From an uncultured Acidimicrobiales bacterium (GTDB lineage: Bacteria; Actinomycetota; Acidimicrobiia; Acidimicrobiales; SZUA-35), in assembly GCA_937922805.1 (NCBI GenBank), contig CALAJV010000026.1:1-64000 (forward strand): a stretch of DNA of 64,000 nt, written 5' to 3'. Position 1 is the stretch's first letter; each line of letters begins with the position of its first letter. The position numbers and the translations under genes are program-made. The notes beneath the pieces are model-generated. The model was not told the DNA's origin. It saw only the letters and a list, made by a program, of their open reading frames with translations, and ran no database searches. Positions 1 to 8,629 of this stretch are shown in pieces.

Positions 1-1695
1 GCTGAGTTAGTCGGCTCCGATCAATCTGAGGTAGTTGATGGGGGCGGGCTGTCTGATGTTGGGGTGGGTTCTGAGTCGGATGTTGATGTTGAGGTAGTTG
101 GTGGGGGCGAGCTGTCTGATGTTGGGGTGGGTTCTGAGTCGGATGTTGAGGTAGTTGATGGGGGCGAGCTGTCTGATGTTGGGGTGGGTTCTGAGTCGGA
201 TGCGGATGTTGATGTTGAGGTAGTTGATGGGGGCGGGCTGTCTGATGTCGAGGCCGGTTCTGAGCCGATGGAAGCCGAGGTCGAGCCGGAGGGGGTAACC
301 GACGATGTCTCTGCGGTGGAGGGTGCTCTCGAGTCCGAGATCTCAACCGAGGGCGAGCTCGACAGTATTGAGACCGAAGGCGACAACTCGGCTCTAGACG
401 AACCAGATCACCAACCAGTCGACGAAGTAGACTCATTCGCCGGAACCAGCCCATTAGAGGCCGCCAGCGCAGACCTCGACGGTGTCCAAGGCGATGGCGG
501 AATCCATGTCGCTGATGTTGACACAGAAGGCGCCGATGAGGTGGGTGCCACCGCTGATGGAGAGCACCCTGTTGTCGACCTCGACGCATCGGAGGCTAGC
601 GGGAGCGGAGCGGACGAACCGAGCGGTGAAGATTCCGGGGCGGGCTCGGATGAGGCAGTTATCGAAGCGGATGAGTCGGATTCAGTTGGCTCAAATGGTC
701 CGCCGATGCCAGATGAGAATTTTGCCCACGCCCCGGTCGACGCCAGCACGACGGCGACTATGGCTGCAATCCCGCCACCAATTTCGGTTCAGCAATTTCA
801 GCCGGACGCTCAACCAACGAGTAACGGCAACGGAGCGCTTCCCACTGGCGGTCAGGAAAGTGACGGTGGGCCGAAGCAGAACCTACAGGTTCCATTGGCG
901 GCTTGGTCCAACGACGAGTTCCACGGAAAAACTGAAACCGCTCATGAGGTTGCTGATCCGGAATCAGAGCTTAGCCAACCGCCCGCCGACCCGATCGAAA
1001 CTCAACCAGTACCTCCGCTCGATGGAATCCGCATTAATCCAAGTGTGGACGACGTTCCGACTGCCGACGTGGCTTCAACTGAGTGGCAGCCATTCGGGCC
1101 TCCGCAGGTGAGACGTACCGAAATCGACCAGAGCCCCGGCCTCGTCCAACCTCGGTATGCCGACGAAGGAATCGACCGGGGGATCGAGAGTCCTAATCCA
1201 GCTGATCTTAATGGCGCTGACGGAGTAGGCTCCGACGACATTCGTGACACGGTGACTATTGAACCGAGCGCTGGCCTGCGAGCCAAAATGCCGCCAGCGC
1301 CAACACCATCAATAGACTCAAATGACACCGTCTTGCCTGAACGGTTCGCAGGCCTTGCACCACAGGGTGAGGAGACTCAACCTAGATACGATAGCCCCGG
1401 TCTTGAGACTGGCAACTTGGCGCTGTCGAAGCCAGTCATCCACGGCGAAACCGCGGAACGAACGGTTACCGGCGCAGTGCCAGTTGAGAAGGCAGCAGCG
1501 CACCTCGAAGCACAACTTGATGCTGAGGATGCGGAGATGGCTCCACCACCGCCATCTGAGGTACGTTCCATTCAACAGCCCGGACCGCGGCGAGAAGTGA
1601 AACGATCCCGGAGATTGTGGCCAATTCTGGTACTTAGCTTGGTTTTCCTGGTTGCTGTGGCCGCAGTTCTCTATGTCTGGCAGATCGGTCTCTGA
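1..1695 (+). CDS. Acidic repeat-rich tail-anchored protein, 5' end outside window
   Basis: The reading frame is open from base 1, so the start lies upstream; the first in-window start codon is GTG at 64. The visible 564 residues are very rich in Asp, Glu, Ser, Gly and Pro. The first ~90 residues are imperfect tandem repeats of about 19-23 residues (core ELSDVGVGSESD). The only hydrophobic segment is at the very end (about the last 22 residues, WPILVLSLVFLVAVAAVLYV), preceded by the basic stretch RREVKRSRR. By the positive-inside rule the long acidic part should face the cytoplasm, with the last residues in or across the membrane. No enzyme motif was seen and I do not recognise the family. The following gene, pgsA-like, is 158 bp downstream, so operon membership is unclear. 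The function is unknown; it could be a scaffold or surface-charge protein. Confidence 0.7.
   Translation, partial: AELVGSDQSEVVDGGGLSDVGVGSESDVDVEVVGGGELSDVGVGSESDVEVVDGGELSDVGVGSESDADVDVEVVDGGGLSDVEAGSEPMEAEVEPEGVTDDVSAVEGALESEISTEGELDSIETEGDNSALDEPDHQPVDEVDSFAGTSPLEAASADLDGVQGDGGIHVADVDTEGADEVGATADGEHPVVDLDASEASGSGADEPSGEDSGAGSDEAVIEADESDSVGSNGPPMPDENFAHAPVDASTTATMAAIPPPISVQQFQPDAQPTSNGNGALPTGGQESDGGPKQNLQVPLAAWSNDEFHGKTETAHEVADPESELSQPPADPIETQPVPPLDGIRINPSVDDVPTADVASTEWQPFGPPQVRRTEIDQSPGLVQPRYADEGIDRGIESPNPADLNGADGVGSDDIRDTVTIEPSAGLRAKMPPAPTPSIDSNDTVLPERFAGLAPQGEETQPRYDSPGLETGNLALSKPVIHGETAERTVTGAVPVEKAAAHLEAQLDAEDAEMAPPPPSEVRSIQQPGPRREVKRSRRLWPILVLSLVFLVAVAAVLYVWQIGL
28..282 (+). repeat. 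In-frame tandem repeat (57-69 bp units) in the acidic protein
   Basis: Units begin with GAGGTAGTTG at 28, 91, 148 and 217, giving lengths of 63, 57 and 69 bp; the last unit decays after about 250. Length changes are multiples of 3 and come from gain or loss of GATGTT (Asp-Val) codons, so the frame is kept. High nucleotide identity between units suggests recent expansion or ongoing slippage. Confidence 0.85.
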
Positions 1696-1853
1696 GCAGA
1701 ATCACCTCTGTCACCGATTTCGCCCCTATCTGAGCTAAATCTGGTCATATTGCCCTTGTCGGAACCTAGGCAGGGAGTATCGGGCCAAACGAGTCACATC
1801 TCAAGCCGGTCTACCGAGCGATAAACTGAAGTTCTCAAATAAAGGACCCCTCA

Positions 1854-2552
1854 ATGTTTGATGGAAACTTCCGCAGCGCGTTCGAACAAGGAATGGCGCC
1901 AATCGGCAAAGCTCTACACAAAAAAGGTGTATCGCCTGATGCCATAACAGTTGTTGGCGTTGCGATGGCTGGCGCCTGTGCGGTTGCTATCGGACTGGGA
2001 CGGTTCCCGCTGGCGGTTCTGTTGCTGCTATTAACCGGTCTTCCCGACGCGCTGGATGGGGCGGTGGCCAAGGCGGCTGGTAAGGCCGGCCCTAGAGGCG
2101 CGTATCTTGACTCTGTTTCCGATCGACTCAGCGACGGGTTGCTGTTCGCCGGTGCTGGTTGGTATCTGGCTGTCGGTGACGAACCCAGATTGGCCATGCT
2201 GCCATTCGCCTTATACATCGCGGCATCGTTGGTCTCTTACCAACGGGCAAAGGCTGAGTCTCTTGGGTTCGACGCTAAGGGCGGCCTAATGGAACGAGCC
2301 GAACGGTTTATCGCTCTCGGATTCGGTCTATTGTTCAAAGCTCTGTTTGTGCCAACGCTATGGGTCATGTTGGCTCTTACGATCGCCACCGCAGCAGCTC
2401 GTTTCTACAAAGTTTGGGGTCAGGCCAGCGGTACTGCCCCAAGTCGACCACGACCAAACCGACGGGCCCGTCGGCGTTCTGCTCGCCCGGTGTCTGATAT
2501 GCGTCAACGAGCCCGAGCCCGAGCCGAAGCCCGTCGGCGAAACCGCCGCTGA
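1854..2552 (+). CDS. pgsA: CDP-alcohol phosphatidyltransferase, likely phosphatidylinositol phosphate synthase
   Basis: This is an integral membrane enzyme that transfers a phosphatidyl group from CDP-diacylglycerol to a polar alcohol; in actinobacteria the enzyme at this locus makes phosphatidylinositol phosphate. The 232-residue protein carries the family motif as D65..D68-G69..A72-K73(x8)G82(x3)D86(x3)D90; only the usual Arg of the A-R pair is changed, to Lys73. About five hydrophobic helices follow, then a very basic C-terminal tail (from about residue 197). ATG 1854 has AAAGGA about 8 nt upstream. The next two genes are a PatA-like acyltransferase and a PimA-like mannosyltransferase, the mycobacterial PIM order, which favours inositol phosphate over glycerol phosphate as acceptor. 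That substrate call is inference from context. Confidence 0.88.
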   Translation: MFDGNFRSAFEQGMAPIGKALHKKGVSPDAITVVGVAMAGACAVAIGLGRFPLAVLLLLLTGLPDALDGAVAKAAGKAGPRGAYLDSVSDRLSDGLLFAGAGWYLAVGDEPRLAMLPFALYIAASLVSYQRAKAESLGFDAKGGLMERAERFIALGFGLLFKALFVPTLWVMLALTIATAAARFYKVWGQASGTAPSRPRPNRRARRRSARPVSDMRQRARARAEARRRNRR

Positions 2553-2581
2553 GCCGACCAAACGTCAGACTGTGGTTTGCC

Positions 2582-3475
2582 GTGCCTAGTCGAAGCAAAG
2601 CCCCATTGTCGTTACGGGCTGGTTCGCTTGCGGCTAGGACTGTGCCAATCGAAGTAGCTGCACCGATCGCTCAACGGGTGGCCGGGTTCGCTGGCCCACG
2701 CCTCATGCAGTCAAAAGCGTTGATGCTAAAACGGCATCTTCGACGGGCTGACCCGACATTGTCAGACGCCGATCTTGGCATCGTCTGTCGGCACGGATTT
2801 GGCTCCTACGGGCGGTACTGGGTTGAATCGTTCCGAATGCCGAACTTGTCGGTTGAGGAAATCGATCGTGGGTTCTCTTTCATTGGCTACGAACGAATCG
2901 AGGCTGTCCGACGCTCCGGCCTTGGTCCTATCTTGGTGATCCCTCACCTAGGTGGTTGGGAATGGGCCGCAGCCTGGATGGGGCGTATCGCTAACGTCGC
3001 GGTTACGGCCGTAGTTGAGGCTCTCGAACCCAAGGAAGTATTGGACTGGTTCACCGAATTGCGTAGTAGCTACAACGTCAACGTGATACCGCTTGGGCCC
3101 GAGGCCACCGGTGAACTTATTCGGGCTATTCATCGAACAGACGTACTTTGTTTGTTGTCAGATCGTGATTTGACTGAAGGCGGGCAAGCAACCAGTTTTT
3201 TCAATGAAGATACCACCCTTCCAGCTGGGCCTGCTCTGCTGGCGCGGCGAACCGGAGCACCAATCATCCCAACGGCGGTGTTTTTCCGATCTCGTCAACG
3301 GGTGTGCGTCATCGGAGAGCCAATTTGGCCCAATAAAGGGGCAAACCTTCGATCAGAGGTCGCTCGCATGACCGCAGAATATGCTGCGGCATTGGAACAA
3401 CTGGTCCGCCAGGCCCCTGAACAGTGGCACCTGCTAGAGCCCAACTGGCCCTCGGATCATCAAAATCATCGGTAG
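2582..3475 (+). CDS. patA: Phosphatidylinositol mannoside acyltransferase (LpxL/HtrB family)
   Basis: This 297-residue protein belongs to the LpxL/HtrB lysophospholipid acyltransferase family; the actinobacterial member at this position acylates a mannose of phosphatidylinositol mannosides at the inner face of the membrane. The acyltransferase HxxxxE-type motif is present as H122-LGGW-E127, followed by typical blocks (LSDRDL, LPAGPALLARRTGAPIIP) and a C-terminal EQWHLLEP region. It starts at GTG 2582, 29 bp after the PIP synthase stop, and lies between that gene and pimA, consistent with one PIM operon. There is no N-terminal signal; membrane association would be peripheral or through the hydrophobic N-terminal half. 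The exact acyl acceptor is inferred from neighbours. Confidence 0.85.
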   Translation: MPSRSKAPLSLRAGSLAARTVPIEVAAPIAQRVAGFAGPRLMQSKALMLKRHLRRADPTLSDADLGIVCRHGFGSYGRYWVESFRMPNLSVEEIDRGFSFIGYERIEAVRRSGLGPILVIPHLGGWEWAAAWMGRIANVAVTAVVEALEPKEVLDWFTELRSSYNVNVIPLGPEATGELIRAIHRTDVLCLLSDRDLTEGGQATSFFNEDTTLPAGPALLARRTGAPIIPTAVFFRSRQRVCVIGEPIWPNKGANLRSEVARMTAEYAAALEQLVRQAPEQWHLLEPNWPSDHQNHR

Positions 3476-3590
3476 CGCAGCCAAATGCAGCGCAGCATCG
3501 CAGCCGAATCGCTCCGTTTCACAACGCAGCAATACCATCGCTAAACCAAGATCGGAACCAGGAGAAGGAGCACCTTCGCCAATTGTGGTG

Positions 3591-3596
3591 TATCTT
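3591..3596 (+). promoter_or_regulatory. Probable -10 element of a leaderless pimA transcript
   Basis: TATCTT is followed by 7 nt and then GTG at 3604. No Shine-Dalgarno sequence lies in front of that GTG. The hexamer fits the TANNNT consensus at the distance expected if transcription starts at the start codon. No clear -35 box was seen. Confidence 0.5.
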
Positions 3597-3603
3597 CGAA
3601 CTC

Positions 3604-4677
3604 GTGCGAATCGGAATGGTTTGCCCCTACAGCCTGGCGGTCTGGGGAGGAGTTCAGTCTCAAGTTCTGGGCCTTTCCCGCGCATTGAGATCCCAGGGCG
3701 TCGTAACGCAAGTCCTAGCGCCGTGTGACGGTCCGCCGCCCGAGCCGTGGGTCACTCCGTTAGGCAATTCGATCCCGTACGCCCAAAATGGTTCGCTAGC
3801 GCCTCTGGCCCCCGACGTGGCCGCCCAACTTCGGGTGCTCGGAGCCATTTGGGATGAGCGGTTTGATGTTTTGCATCTTCATGAGCCGTTGGCCCCGGGC
3901 CCTACGCTCACAACGCTGATGGTCAAACCAACTCCGTTAGTTGGAACGTTTCACGCTAGTGGCAGCATCGCCGCTTATCGGTGGGCTCGCCCTGGGGTCC
4001 GCCGGCTGGCGTCACGTCTCGACCTTCGCGTTGCTGTTTCTCCCGATGCCGCGGGTATGGCTCGCCGATACCTAAACGGTTCTTACGAGATGCTGTTCAA
4101 TGGAATTGAAACCGATCTTTATGATCAAGCCGAACCTTGGCCGTCGACTGAGCCAACGGTGCTTTTTCTAGGTCGGCATGAACCTCGCAAAGGACTGTCG
4201 TTACTGCTTGAAGCCTCGGCTCGACTCCCGGCGGGAATCAAGATTTGGGTTGGCGGTCAAGGGCCCGAGACCGAATCGTTGCAGGCTAGGTTTGGAAACA
4301 ATCCGATGATTGAGTGGCTTGGCCCGTTATCGGAGTCTGAAAAGGTGGCGCGACTTCGGGCCGCTGACGTTTTTTGTGTCCCCTCGCTTGGGGGAGAGAG
4401 CTTCGGCGTGGTCCTCCTCGAAGCTATGGCTGCTTGCACCCCGGTCGTGGCCAGCAACTTGCCGGCATACGCGGTGGTGGCCGAGCAGGGAGCTGCAGCA
4501 ACGCTATTTCCCACCGGCGACAGCGAAGGGCTAGCAAAGGCATTGTTGTTAGCTCTTGAACGTCCTCAGATTATTGAAGACAAGGTTCTGAGGGCGAGGA
4601 GCCGAGCCGAGCAGTACTCGATGGCAGAGCTGGCAACTGCATACATTTCTCGGTACCAGCGCGTACTCCAGATCTAG
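3604..4677 (+). CDS. pimA: Phosphatidylinositol alpha-mannosyltransferase, GT4 family
   Basis: PimA transfers the first mannose from GDP-mannose to phosphatidylinositol at the cytoplasmic face of the membrane. The protein starts with the family signature RIGMVCPYS followed by GGVQ (residues 15-18), has the acceptor-side HASGS block, and ends with the GT4 EX7E motif (ESFGVVLLE). The frame is open back to 3424 inside patA, but family similarity begins exactly at GTG 3604, giving 357 residues, close to the usual ~375. That GTG has no Shine-Dalgarno but has TATCTT 7 nt upstream, suggesting a leaderless message. It closes the PIP synthase-patA-pimA group. Other GDP-mannose GT4 enzymes are possible in principle, but the context makes PimA much the best fit. 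Confidence 0.88.
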   Translation: MRIGMVCPYSLAVWGGVQSQVLGLSRALRSQGVVTQVLAPCDGPPPEPWVTPLGNSIPYAQNGSLAPLAPDVAAQLRVLGAIWDERFDVLHLHEPLAPGPTLTTLMVKPTPLVGTFHASGSIAAYRWARPGVRRLASRLDLRVAVSPDAAGMARRYLNGSYEMLFNGIETDLYDQAEPWPSTEPTVLFLGRHEPRKGLSLLLEASARLPAGIKIWVGGQGPETESLQARFGNNPMIEWLGPLSESEKVARLRAADVFCVPSLGGESFGVVLLEAMAACTPVVASNLPAYAVVAEQGAAATLFPTGDSEGLAKALLLALERPQIIEDKVLRARSRAEQYSMAELATAYISRYQRVLQI

Positions 4678-4801
4678 GTTGCCCCAAGTCGCGTCGGATC
4701 GAGCTGGACAGGTCGACTTGAGCGCCGCCAGAAGAGCTATTTGCGGGACTTAAACCAACGGTCGAGCTGGTACCGGCTAATTGGCTCTACCATGGAAGCG
4801 T

Positions 4802-5641
4802 ATGTCTACGATTGATTCTTCGACCGACAGCGGTAGTCAAACTACGGCCAAGGCTGGGTCGGCTAACTCTCCTTCTCACGTTCGGCCCGTCGCCGTAGCG
4901 GTTGCGCTGCTCGCCGTTCCCTTCGTTGTTCTAGCTGTCCTGATCTGCGCCTTGCTTCCCGTAATTCCATGGTGGGCCGGTCTCTTCATTGGAATTCTCG
5001 CCGCCGTACTGGTAGTAGGTTTGCGTTTGCGTAAGGCTCACGATGTTGTCGTTGCCAGTTTCAAATCGGGAACTAGCGACTCAATTGGGGTTGAACGAGC
5101 CGGTAACTTACTTCAAAGTCTTTCTCTGGCCAGCGGAATGCCTGAACCCGAGTTGCGGGTGATCGCTGATCCATCTCGGAACGCGGCGGCGGTTCGTGCC
5201 GCCAGCGGATCTACGATCATTGTCACGTCCGGTTTATTGGACTCCGCTGATGTAATCCAAATGGAAGGTGTGGTAGCCCAAACCCTAACTCGGCTCAAAA
5301 ACGGTGACGCCGAACGAGCCACAGTAGGTACCGCACTGTTCGGACTGCCTATTCTCGGCACCAGCCTCAAGGGCATTTTCGGTTCGGTTGCCAGGTTCGC
5401 GATGGACGACCGCAGTCCACAAGATCGAGATCTTCAAGCGGACCGGGAAGCCGTCGCTCTGACTCGCTACCCTCCAGGCCTTCGCGGAGCGCTTACGTTG
5501 ATCAGCGAGGGACCAAGCCCCACGACGGTGGTGCCAGATAGCCTTGCTCACATGTGGATCGTTGAGCCGAACACAACAACGACCGCCCGAAGTGACCGGG
5601 CCCCGCTTGAACTACGAATCGACGCCCTAGCTGAACTGTGA
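4802..5641 (+). CDS. M48-family peptidase-like membrane protein, catalytic motif lost
   Basis: Two hydrophobic helices (about residues 30-55 and 58-75) precede a domain that follows the HtpX/M48 pattern: SIGVERAGNLLQSLSLASG, an IIVTSGLLD block, then the position of the zinc helix. Where M48 enzymes read AHELxHxxNRD this protein reads AQTLTRLKNGD (motif at nt 5279-5293), so both zinc histidines and the catalytic Glu are replaced by Gln, Arg and Thr. The downstream ExxAD block reads DLQAD, with Asp for the third zinc ligand. It is therefore probably not a protease. ATG 4802 is preferred over TTG 4781 because TACCAT lies 8 nt upstream and a short GGAAG precedes it. Its stop overlaps the next gene by 4 bp (GTGA), so the two products are likely made together. 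Confidence 0.75.
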   Translation: MSTIDSSTDSGSQTTAKAGSANSPSHVRPVAVAVALLAVPFVVLAVLICALLPVIPWWAGLFIGILAAVLVVGLRLRKAHDVVVASFKSGTSDSIGVERAGNLLQSLSLASGMPEPELRVIADPSRNAAAVRAASGSTIIVTSGLLDSADVIQMEGVVAQTLTRLKNGDAERATVGTALFGLPILGTSLKGIFGSVARFAMDDRSPQDRDLQADREAVALTRYPPGLRGALTLISEGPSPTTVVPDSLAHMWIVEPNTTTTARSDRAPLELRIDALAEL

Positions 5642-6813
5642 TTACACGACTGCGAGTCCGGCACTGGCTCGCAGTCACCTTTGGACTCATCTTGCTTGTG
5701 GCAGCATGGAGTGCTGACGTCACGGTTGTAGCTCCATCCCTGGATCCGGTTAGCCAGCTAGAGGCCATTAGGCCCCAGGTTGCCGGTGAGTCGGTTTCTC
5801 GATACCCGATTGAAGAGAATCGAACGAGTGCGGTTCCAAGCGCCAACCCCAACGAGGACTATGGCCCGAGAGCGCCCTTCACCGGACGTTCGGTACATCC
5901 AGATTTGCTGAGTCGGTCTGCGGTTATTGTCAAGATCGACAACCACCCAGCAGCCCGACCTCAAACAGGTTTACAGATGGCTGACATTGTTTTCGATATC
6001 AGGGCCGAGGGGGTTACTCGCTTCGCCGCGGTGTTTCATTCTCAATTGCCGGAACCGGTTGGCCCCGTGAGATCCAGTCGAACTTCTGACTTCGATATTC
6101 TTCGAGGGTTTGACACCCCGGTCTATGGATCTTCGGGAGCGAATGATGTTGTGGCTAGTGGCTTGCGTGAGCTCCCGATCGTCGAGCTGACAAATCGAAC
6201 GCGGAATGAGTACTTTCGAGACTTCTCCCGCCCGGCGCCGCATAACTTGTTCGTAAACACTCCAGAGCTTTTGGCCCTAGCCCCAGACGGATTACCTCGC
6301 CCCCAGCCATGGTTTGTCTATCGTCGCCGGGACGAAGATACGTCCTCGAACGCTCAACCAGCTATTGGCCCGGTTGAAATTGCATTCACTGGAAGTCCAG
6401 TGGTCACTCATACGTGGGATGACAGAGTTCGGGGGTGGTTGCGGACTCAAGACGGGCGACCTCATTTGACCAGTGATGGGGACCAGCTGGCACCAGAAAA
6501 TGTTGTGATCATGGTCACTGACTACAGCGTCAGCGCGGCTGACGTTACATCACCTGAGGTTCGGTCAACCGGCACCGGAGAACTAGTGGTTTTGACGAAT
6601 GGTCAAATCATCGTTGGAAGTTGGGATCGGCCTGAACCATCGGACAAGCCAGTGTTAACCGATGTAGATGGGTCCGAAATAGCGCTATCTGAGGGCCGGA
6701 CGTGGGTTTTAATGCCTGAACAGGGCCAAGTTACGTTTACTGAGGGTCAAGAACTCTCAGCGGTGGCAGGATCTGCATCGCAGTTCGAAGCTGTTCAGCC
6801 GAGCCAGAATTAG
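5638..6813 (+). CDS. DUF3048 (YerB-like) exported protein
   Basis: The protein has 391 residues with an N-terminal hydrophobic helix (about residues 9-25) that should act as signal or anchor, then a variable linker to about residue 80, then the DUF3048 domain. The recognisable blocks are VKIDNHPAARPQTGLQ (from about residue 98), the ADIVFD and GVTRFAAVFHS segments, and GPVRSSRTSDFDIL. There is no lipobox Cys, unlike the Bacillus YerB lipoprotein. The biochemical function of the family is not established; it is usually cell-surface. The GTG start overlaps the preceding stop as GTGA, so expression is probably translationally coupled to the dead M48-like protein. The 147 bp after it hold the pdxS promoter region and no gene. 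Confidence 0.85.
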   Translation: MITRLRVRHWLAVTFGLILLVAAWSADVTVVAPSLDPVSQLEAIRPQVAGESVSRYPIEENRTSAVPSANPNEDYGPRAPFTGRSVHPDLLSRSAVIVKIDNHPAARPQTGLQMADIVFDIRAEGVTRFAAVFHSQLPEPVGPVRSSRTSDFDILRGFDTPVYGSSGANDVVASGLRELPIVELTNRTRNEYFRDFSRPAPHNLFVNTPELLALAPDGLPRPQPWFVYRRRDEDTSSNAQPAIGPVEIAFTGSPVVTHTWDDRVRGWLRTQDGRPHLTSDGDQLAPENVVIMVTDYSVSAADVTSPEVRSTGTGELVVLTNGQIIVGSWDRPEPSDKPVLTDVDGSEIALSEGRTWVLMPEQGQVTFTEGQELSAVAGSASQFEAVQPSQN

Positions 6814-6947
6814 CCCGCCCCGAATCGTTGCGGACCTCGACCGGGAACACATACCGGCTCCGGATAAACCTAGGCCAGGTCTCAGAGGTGGCGGAATGTC
6901 GGTCGATCGTCACGAAAATCATTAGGCATAGTCGTCTTGGGTGGACA

Positions 6948-6953
6948 TACACT
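6948..6953 (+). promoter_or_regulatory. Probable -10 element of a leaderless pdxS transcript
   Basis: TACACT is followed by 7 nt and ATG 6961, with no Shine-Dalgarno before that ATG. This spacing would place the first transcribed base at the start codon. Confidence 0.5.
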
Positions 6954-6960
6954 AAGCGTC

Positions 6961-7908
6961 ATGGCTTCAAATAACGAGAATCCGTCGACAGCAGTGGACT
7001 CTGGGCAAAGTGGAAACGCCGGTGCTAGTGGCCGAGTCGAAGGCTCCCCGCGGGTAAAGCGCGGATTAGCTGAGATGTTGAAGGGTGGTGTGATCATGGA
7101 TGTGGTTACACCAGAGCAAGCGAAGATTGCTGAGGACGCCGGAGCGGTCGCAGTGATGGCTTTGGAGCGGGTTCCAGCTGACATTCGCAAAGACGGTGGC
7201 GTCGCTCGCATGAGCGATCCCGAAATGATTGAAGGCATCAAGGCCGTCACGACTATCCCAGTTATGGCAAAGGCCCGGATCGGCCACTTCGTCGAAGCGC
7301 AAATTCTCCAAGCACTGGGCGTCGATTTCGTAGACGAATCTGAAGTGCTCACCCCAGCCGACGAGGCCCACCATATTGACAAGTTCGCATTCACCGTTCC
7401 GTTTGTCTGCGGAGCAACCAACCTTGGCGAGGCGCTACGACGTATCAGCGAGGGGGCCTGCATGATCAGGTCAAAGGGGGAAGCAGGAACCGGTAACGTC
7501 GTCGAAGCTGTCCGCCATCTTCGCTCGATTGTGGGCGACATCCGAAAAATTGGACAAGCCGACGAAGCTGAGCTTTTCGAGTGGGCTAAGCAGCTTCGAG
7601 CCCCTCTGCCGCTAGTTCAAGAAATTGCAGAAACCGGCAAACTCCAGGTGCCGATGTTCTGTGCTGGCGGTCTGGCCACCCCTGCTGATGCGGCACTGGC
7701 TATGCAACTCGGGGCCGAGGCCGTTTTCGTTGGTTCCGGTATTTTCAAAAGCGCTGACCCAGCTCCCAGGGCAAAAGCCATCGTTGAAGCGACTACCAAC
7801 TACAACGATGCAGCCATTTTGGCCAAGGTGAGCCGCGGTCTCGGTGCCCCAATGACGGGCATCGGAATGGACGACATTGACGTCCGCCTTGCTGACCGCG
7901 GTTGGTAG
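6961..7908 (+). CDS. pdxS: Pyridoxal 5'-phosphate synthase lyase subunit
   Basis: PdxS builds the pyridoxal phosphate ring from ribose 5-phosphate, glyceraldehyde 3-phosphate and ammonia supplied by PdxT. The core is highly conserved: D47 in GGVIMDVVT, the ALERVPADIRKDGG segment, catalytic K104 in PVMAKARIGHF, and the second lysine in SKGEAGTGN. About 30 extra residues precede the core, which is common in actinobacteria. ATG 6961 is chosen over GTG 6937 because TACACT sits exactly 7 nt upstream of it, as expected for a leaderless mRNA. pdxT follows 84 bp downstream, so the two synthase subunits are co-encoded. Confidence 0.97.
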   Translation: MASNNENPSTAVDSGQSGNAGASGRVEGSPRVKRGLAEMLKGGVIMDVVTPEQAKIAEDAGAVAVMALERVPADIRKDGGVARMSDPEMIEGIKAVTTIPVMAKARIGHFVEAQILQALGVDFVDESEVLTPADEAHHIDKFAFTVPFVCGATNLGEALRRISEGACMIRSKGEAGTGNVVEAVRHLRSIVGDIRKIGQADEAELFEWAKQLRAPLPLVQEIAETGKLQVPMFCAGGLATPADAALAMQLGAEAVFVGSGIFKSADPAPRAKAIVEATTNYNDAAILAKVSRGLGAPMTGIGMDDIDVRLADRGW

Positions 7909-7992
7909 CTGCGGCTTCGCTGCCGATCAACGGCGGCGGGGTGGAGTTTTGCGGGCTGATGTTTTGAGTATCGAACAGAAGCTCCCGTCATT

Positions 7993-8574
7993 GTGATTGG
8001 CGTCCTAGCTCTACAGGGCGCGTTTAGAATGCACTGCGAAGCGTTAGCTCGATGTGGTGTGGAAGCGGCTGAGATTCGCACCGCTGAGCAGCTTGAACGT
8101 TGCCATGCGTTAGTTGTACCCGGCGGCGAGTCTTCGACGATGGCCAATTTACTCAATACGTTCGATCTGATCGATCCATTGCGGTCAAAGTTGGCGGCCA
8201 AGATGCCGGTTCTGGGCACGTGCGCCGGAATGATCTTAATGGCCAAGACGATCTCTGACGGGCAACCTGACCAGCTGTGTTTTGACGCTATCGATTTGGC
8301 TGTTCGTCGCAACGGCTATGGCCGCCAGGTCGATTCGTTTGAGGCTGACTTAGATATTGCGGTTGTTGGACAACCGCCTGTCCGGGCCGTGTTCATTCGG
8401 GCGCCGATGGTCGAGAACGTGGGGACTCGAGTCGAGATTTTGGCTGAGTTTGATCAGGTCCCAGTTCTTTGTCGACAAGACAATATTTTGGTGTCGTCGT
8501 TTCATCCGGAATTGACCGAGGATGATCGAATCCACGAGCTGTTCATCCAGATGGTCGCCCAGTCTGAGGTCTGA
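7993..8574 (+). CDS. pdxT: Pyridoxal 5'-phosphate synthase glutaminase subunit
   Basis: PdxT is a class I-like glutaminase that hydrolyses glutamine and channels ammonia to PdxS in a 12+12 complex. Visible landmarks are the oxyanion motif PGGESSTM (residues 43-50), the nucleophile C77 in GTCAGM, and the H171/E173 pair in SFHPEL. The length of 193 residues is normal. The start is GTG 7993 and the gene begins directly with the conserved IGVLALQGAF. It lies 84 bp after pdxS on the same strand. A perfect inverted repeat 56 bp after the stop may end the transcript. Confidence 0.97.
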   Translation: MIGVLALQGAFRMHCEALARCGVEAAEIRTAEQLERCHALVVPGGESSTMANLLNTFDLIDPLRSKLAAKMPVLGTCAGMILMAKTISDGQPDQLCFDAIDLAVRRNGYGRQVDSFEADLDIAVVGQPPVRAVFIRAPMVENVGTRVEILAEFDQVPVLCRQDNILVSSFHPELTEDDRIHELFIQMVAQSEV

Positions 8575-8629
8575 GTCCTAAACTCCAGATTTGCATCGGA
8601 GATGAACTCGCAGTTGCTGCGAGCGGGAA

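Noticed and set aside
28..282. Regular repeats that could suggest a CRISPR array
   Set aside because: Units are tandem without unique spacers, all in one reading frame, and differ by whole codons; they are protein-coding repeats.
21..749. Minus-strand Ser/Thr/Pro-rich frames
   Set aside because: Antisense shadows of the acidic repeat protein; composition follows from GAx/GTx codons on the other strand.
3424..3603. Longer PimA start overlapping patA
   Set aside because: The extra 60 residues show no similarity to PimA, and GTG 3604 begins exactly at the family N-terminus with a -10-like element 7 nt upstream.
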